Assembly: GCA_027058735.1 (NCBI GenBank)
Contig: JALURZ010000252.1
Span: 1-7,941, forward strand
DNA length: 7,941 nt
Reading direction: 5' to 3'
From: Hyphomicrobiales bacterium
Lineage (GTDB): Bacteria; Pseudomonadota; Alphaproteobacteria; Rhizobiales; JALURZ01
Under the pieces are notes generated by a model that made no database searches, was not told the origin of the DNA, and was given only the letters and a program-made list of their open reading frames with translations. A program made the translations under genes and the position numbers. This document shows positions 5,984 to 7,941 of the stretch, piece by piece; positions within the stretch are counted from its first letter, which is position 1; each line of letters starts with the position of its first letter.

Positions 5984-7641
5984 GTCCCGTCCCGGAAGGC
6001 GTTGGTGATCGGATAGCGGCGGTCGCGGCCGAAATGCTTGGGCGAAATCCGCACCCCAGGCGCGGCCTGGCGGCGCTTGTACTCGGCGATGTAGAGCAGG
6101 TGCTGGACATGTTCGACCGTCTGCGCCTCATGGCCACGCGCGATGATGTCCTTCACCGCCATTTCCTCTTCGATGAGGCAGCGCAGAATATCGTCGAGCT
6201 GGTCATAGGGGGGCAGTGAATCCTGATCGGTCTGGCCCTCGCGCAGTTCAGCGCTCGGCGGCTTGGTGAGGATGGTGTCTGGAATGACCGCGCCGTCCGG
6301 TCCCAGACACCCCTTGGGCCGGGTTTCATTGCGATAGCGCGCCAGGGCGAACACTTCCGTCTTGTAGAGATCCTTGATCGGGTTGAAACCGCCGTTCATG
6401 TCGCCATACAGCGTGGCGTAGCCAACCGACACTTCCGACTTGTTGCCGGTCGTGAGCACCATATCGCCGAATTTGTTGGAAATCGCCATCAGGATGGTGC
6501 CGCGCGCACGCGACTGGATATTTTCTTCCGTCACGTCCGGCACCGCTTCGTGAAACAGGTCTTCGAGCGCCGCACCGAACCCGGACACCGGCTGTTCGAT
6601 GGGCACGATATCATAGCGCACCCCCAGCGCCTCGGCGCAGGCGCGCGCATCCCTCAGGCTCCGATCACTGGTATAGCGGTAGGGCATCATCACGCAGTGC
6701 ACTTTTTCAGCCCCCAGGGCATCGGCGGCGATCGCGGCGCAGAGCGCCGAATCGATGCCCCCCGACAAACCGAGCACGACGCCGGCGAACCGGTTCTTGG
6801 CGACATAGTCCCTGAGACCCAGAACGCAGGCGAGATATTTGGCTTCCTCGCCCTCTTCAAGTGTGGCGCACGCACCCGGCTCGCAATTCCATCCATCGCC
6901 ATCGCGAACCCATTCGCTCAAGCCCACGGTTTCCTCCCAGCCCGGCAATTGCAGCGCCAGGGAGCGGTCCCCATTGAGCACGAAGGAGGCGCCGTCAAAA
7001 ACCAGTTCGTCCTGCCCGCCCGTCTGATTGAGATAGACCAGCGGCAGAGCGCTCTCCGTCACCCGCGCCACGGCCACATTGAGCCGGCGCTCCTGCTTGG
7101 TGGTGGTGAACGGCGAGCCGTTGGGAACCACCAGAATTTCCGCGCCCGATTCTTCCAGGCACTCGCAGATATCCTCGCGCCAGATATCCTCGCAGATCGG
7201 CACGCCGATGCGCACCCCGCGCACATCGATGGGCCCGGGCATGGGCCCGGCGGCGAACAGCCGTTTTTCGTCGAACACGCCATAGTTCGGCAGATCGACC
7301 TTATGGCGCACCGCGCGCACCGCGCCGCCATCGAGATGGACCGCCGAATTGAACAGGCTGTCCTCCTCGACCCAGGGCGCGCCGATGATGACGGCAGGGC
7401 CGCCGTCTTGCGTGTCACGGCCAAGGGTTTCGACCGCTGCGCGGGCGGCGGCCTGAAACGCCGGCTTGAGCACGAGATCCTCGGGCGGATAGCCGGTGAT
7501 GAACAGTTCGCTGAAAACGACCACATCGCTCCCCAGTTTCGCCGCCTTCGCGCGCGCGCCACGCGCCCGGTTCAGATTGCCGGCGATGTCGCCAACAACG
7601 GGATTGAGCTGCGCGAGCGCAAGTTTGAGTTGTTGTCGCAC
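5980..7641 (-). CDS. nadE: glutamine-dependent NAD+ synthetase
   Basis: The 553-residue enzyme makes NAD+ from deamido-NAD (nicotinate adenine dinucleotide), ATP and glutamine, the last step of NAD synthesis, in the cytoplasm. The N-terminal nitrilase-type glutaminase domain (about 5-250) carries the triad Glu45 (FSELFITGYPPED), Lys114 (HKVDLPNYGVFDE) and Cys150 (VPICEDIW). The C-terminal synthetase domain (about 270-540) has the ATP-binding P-loop SGGIDS (293-298), TTGNKSE (397-403) and KPPSAEL (460-466). Both halves are complete, so ammonia should be channelled from glutamine. The start is GTG 7641-7639, since no in-frame ATG lies between it and the upstream stop at 7678-7680; the ribosome-binding site is weak (GAGAGAAG region). 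MRQQLKLALAQLNP fits the family's normal beginning. It is first in an operon with the membrane-protein and PLP genes and diverges from the lipoprotein gene. Confidence 0.95.
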   Translation of the reverse strand: MRQQLKLALAQLNPVVGDIAGNLNRARGARAKAAKLGSDVVVFSELFITGYPPEDLVLKPAFQAAARAAVETLGRDTQDGGPAVIIGAPWVEEDSLFNSAVHLDGGAVRAVRHKVDLPNYGVFDEKRLFAAGPMPGPIDVRGVRIGVPICEDIWREDICECLEESGAEILVVPNGSPFTTTKQERRLNVAVARVTESALPLVYLNQTGGQDELVFDGASFVLNGDRSLALQLPGWEETVGLSEWVRDGDGWNCEPGACATLEEGEEAKYLACVLGLRDYVAKNRFAGVVLGLSGGIDSALCAAIAADALGAEKVHCVMMPYRYTSDRSLRDARACAEALGVRYDIVPIEQPVSGFGAALEDLFHEAVPDVTEENIQSRARGTILMAISNKFGDMVLTTGNKSEVSVGYATLYGDMNGGFNPIKDLYKTEVFALARYRNETRPKGCLGPDGAVIPDTILTKPPSAELREGQTDQDSLPPYDQLDDILRCLIEEEMAVKDIIARGHEAQTVEHVQHLLYIAEYKRRQAAPGVRISPKHFGRDRRYPITNAFRDGT

Positions 7642-7682
7642 CGGGCTTCGGCTTCTCTCATGAGTTCGCCTGCCTTCTTAAC

Positions 7683-7703
7683 TTGCCGGCCCATTGACGG
7701 CAA
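7683..7703. promoter_or_regulatory. dyad upstream of nadE (possible operator)
   Basis: TTGCCG (7683-7688) and CGGCAA (7698-7703) form a perfect 6-base inverted repeat around a 9-base spacer. It sits about 42 bases before the nadE GTG in the divergent region. On the minus strand one half (TTGCCG, 7698-7703) could act as a -35, with TAAGAA 17 bases further on as a poor -10. A regulator site is possible but unproven; such short GC-rich dyads occur by chance. Confidence 0.2.
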
Positions 7704-7760
7704 CCTGAGAGGACCGTGTTTCCGGTGCCGGCTTTCACGCCTGTTTCGCCGCGCTTCACG

Positions 7761-7788
7761 TTGACCTGCCGGCATTTTGCGCTATGGT
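7761..7788 (+). promoter_or_regulatory. candidate sigma70-type promoter for the lipoprotein gene
   Basis: TTGACC (7761-7766) matches the -35 consensus at five of six bases. TATGGT (7783-7788) is a fair -10 after a 16-base spacer. Transcription would start near 7795, leaving about 25 bases of leader before the start codon at 7819 or 7822. It is the best promoter-like match I found in the window. Confidence 0.5.
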
Positions 7789-7821
7789 CGCGCGCATTGC
7801 GAACGAGGGCGTAGTCGGGTG

Positions 7822-7941
7822 ATGTTGTCGGTACCGGGGCAGGAAGAATTTCCACGGTTTGGATGGCGCCGCGGCCGCGGCGCGCGCACAGCCGCGATCT
7901 TTGCCCTGGTTGTCCTGGCCGGCTGCGGCGTGCTCAGCGGC
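7822..7941 (+). CDS. putative lipoprotein, N-terminal part (runs off the window)
   Basis: Forty codons are visible from ATG 7822 to the window end without a stop. The peptide has a basic n-region (WRRGRGAR, 15-22), a hydrophobic core (TAAIFALVV, 23-31) and a lipobox LAGC with Cys35. This predicts export by Sec, signal peptidase II cleavage and lipid attachment at Cys35. The n-region is long, with about 22 residues before the core. A GTG at 7819 directly before the ATG could be used instead and is better spaced from GAGGG (7805-7809). The mature protein is almost entirely outside the window, so no family can be named. It diverges from nadE and has its own candidate promoter at 7761-7788. Confidence 0.65.
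   Translation, partial: MLSVPGQEEFPRFGWRRGRGARTAAIFALVVLAGCGVLSG

Noticed and set aside
7166..7193. Direct repeat CAGATATCCTCGC with 15-base period inside nadE
   Set aside because: It encodes the in-frame series CEDIW-REDIC, which includes the conserved catalytic-cysteine region; it is explained by protein sequence.
7572..7661. ATG at 7661 as an upstream start for nadE
   Set aside because: It is 20 bases from the GTG and therefore out of frame; the frame it opens has no family similarity.
6550..7764. Long plus-strand open frame opposite nadE
   Set aside because: Antisense shadow of a complete NAD+ synthetase; no domain or ribosome-binding support.

Overview
The window is dense, GC-rich (by eye clearly above 60%) bacterial DNA with short intergenic gaps. 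The protein sequences and a pair of dispersed palindromic repeats between cysS and cimA suggest an alphaproteobacterium. A Caulobacterales, Maricaulales or Rhizobiales-like lineage is my guess from gene style, not a demonstrated placement. I see no rRNA, tRNA, CRISPR array, transposase or phage gene, and no gene-free stretch longer than about 300 bases.

Left part, minus strand (about 6-3350): cysS (cysteinyl-tRNA synthetase), then a 215-base gap with two palindromic repeats in opposite orientation, then cimA (citramalate synthase, first step of the pyruvate route to isoleucine). Nineteen bases after cimA comes the beginning of a nitronate monooxygenase-type gene. That gene breaks off after about 32 recognisable codons because the first 84 bases of the window form a near-perfect palindrome. 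This looks like a fold-back at a sequence end rather than a natural gene end.

Middle, plus strand (3550-4215): a 221-residue protein divergent from cysS. Its N-terminal part carries motifs that recall the B12-trafficking protein CblC/MMACHC. Its C-terminal part carries eight cysteines suited to two [4Fe-4S] clusters, as in QueG (epoxyqueuosine reductase). It is the most interesting gene here: a compact, probably cobalamin-related iron-sulfur protein of undefined function.

Right part, minus strand (4224-7641): nadE (glutamine-dependent NAD+ synthetase), a small multi-pass membrane protein of unknown function, and a PLP-dependent Cys/Met-metabolism enzyme. The genes are joined by two 4-base start/stop overlaps, so they form a translationally coupled operon. 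The PLP gene converges on the iron-sulfur gene with only 8 bases between their stop codons. Divergent from nadE, at the right edge, a plus-strand lipoprotein gene starts behind a plausible sigma70-type promoter and runs off the window.

Themes are amino-acid and cofactor housekeeping: cysteine charging, isoleucine precursor synthesis, sulfur amino-acid PLP chemistry and NAD synthesis. Nothing looks like a defence or mobile system.
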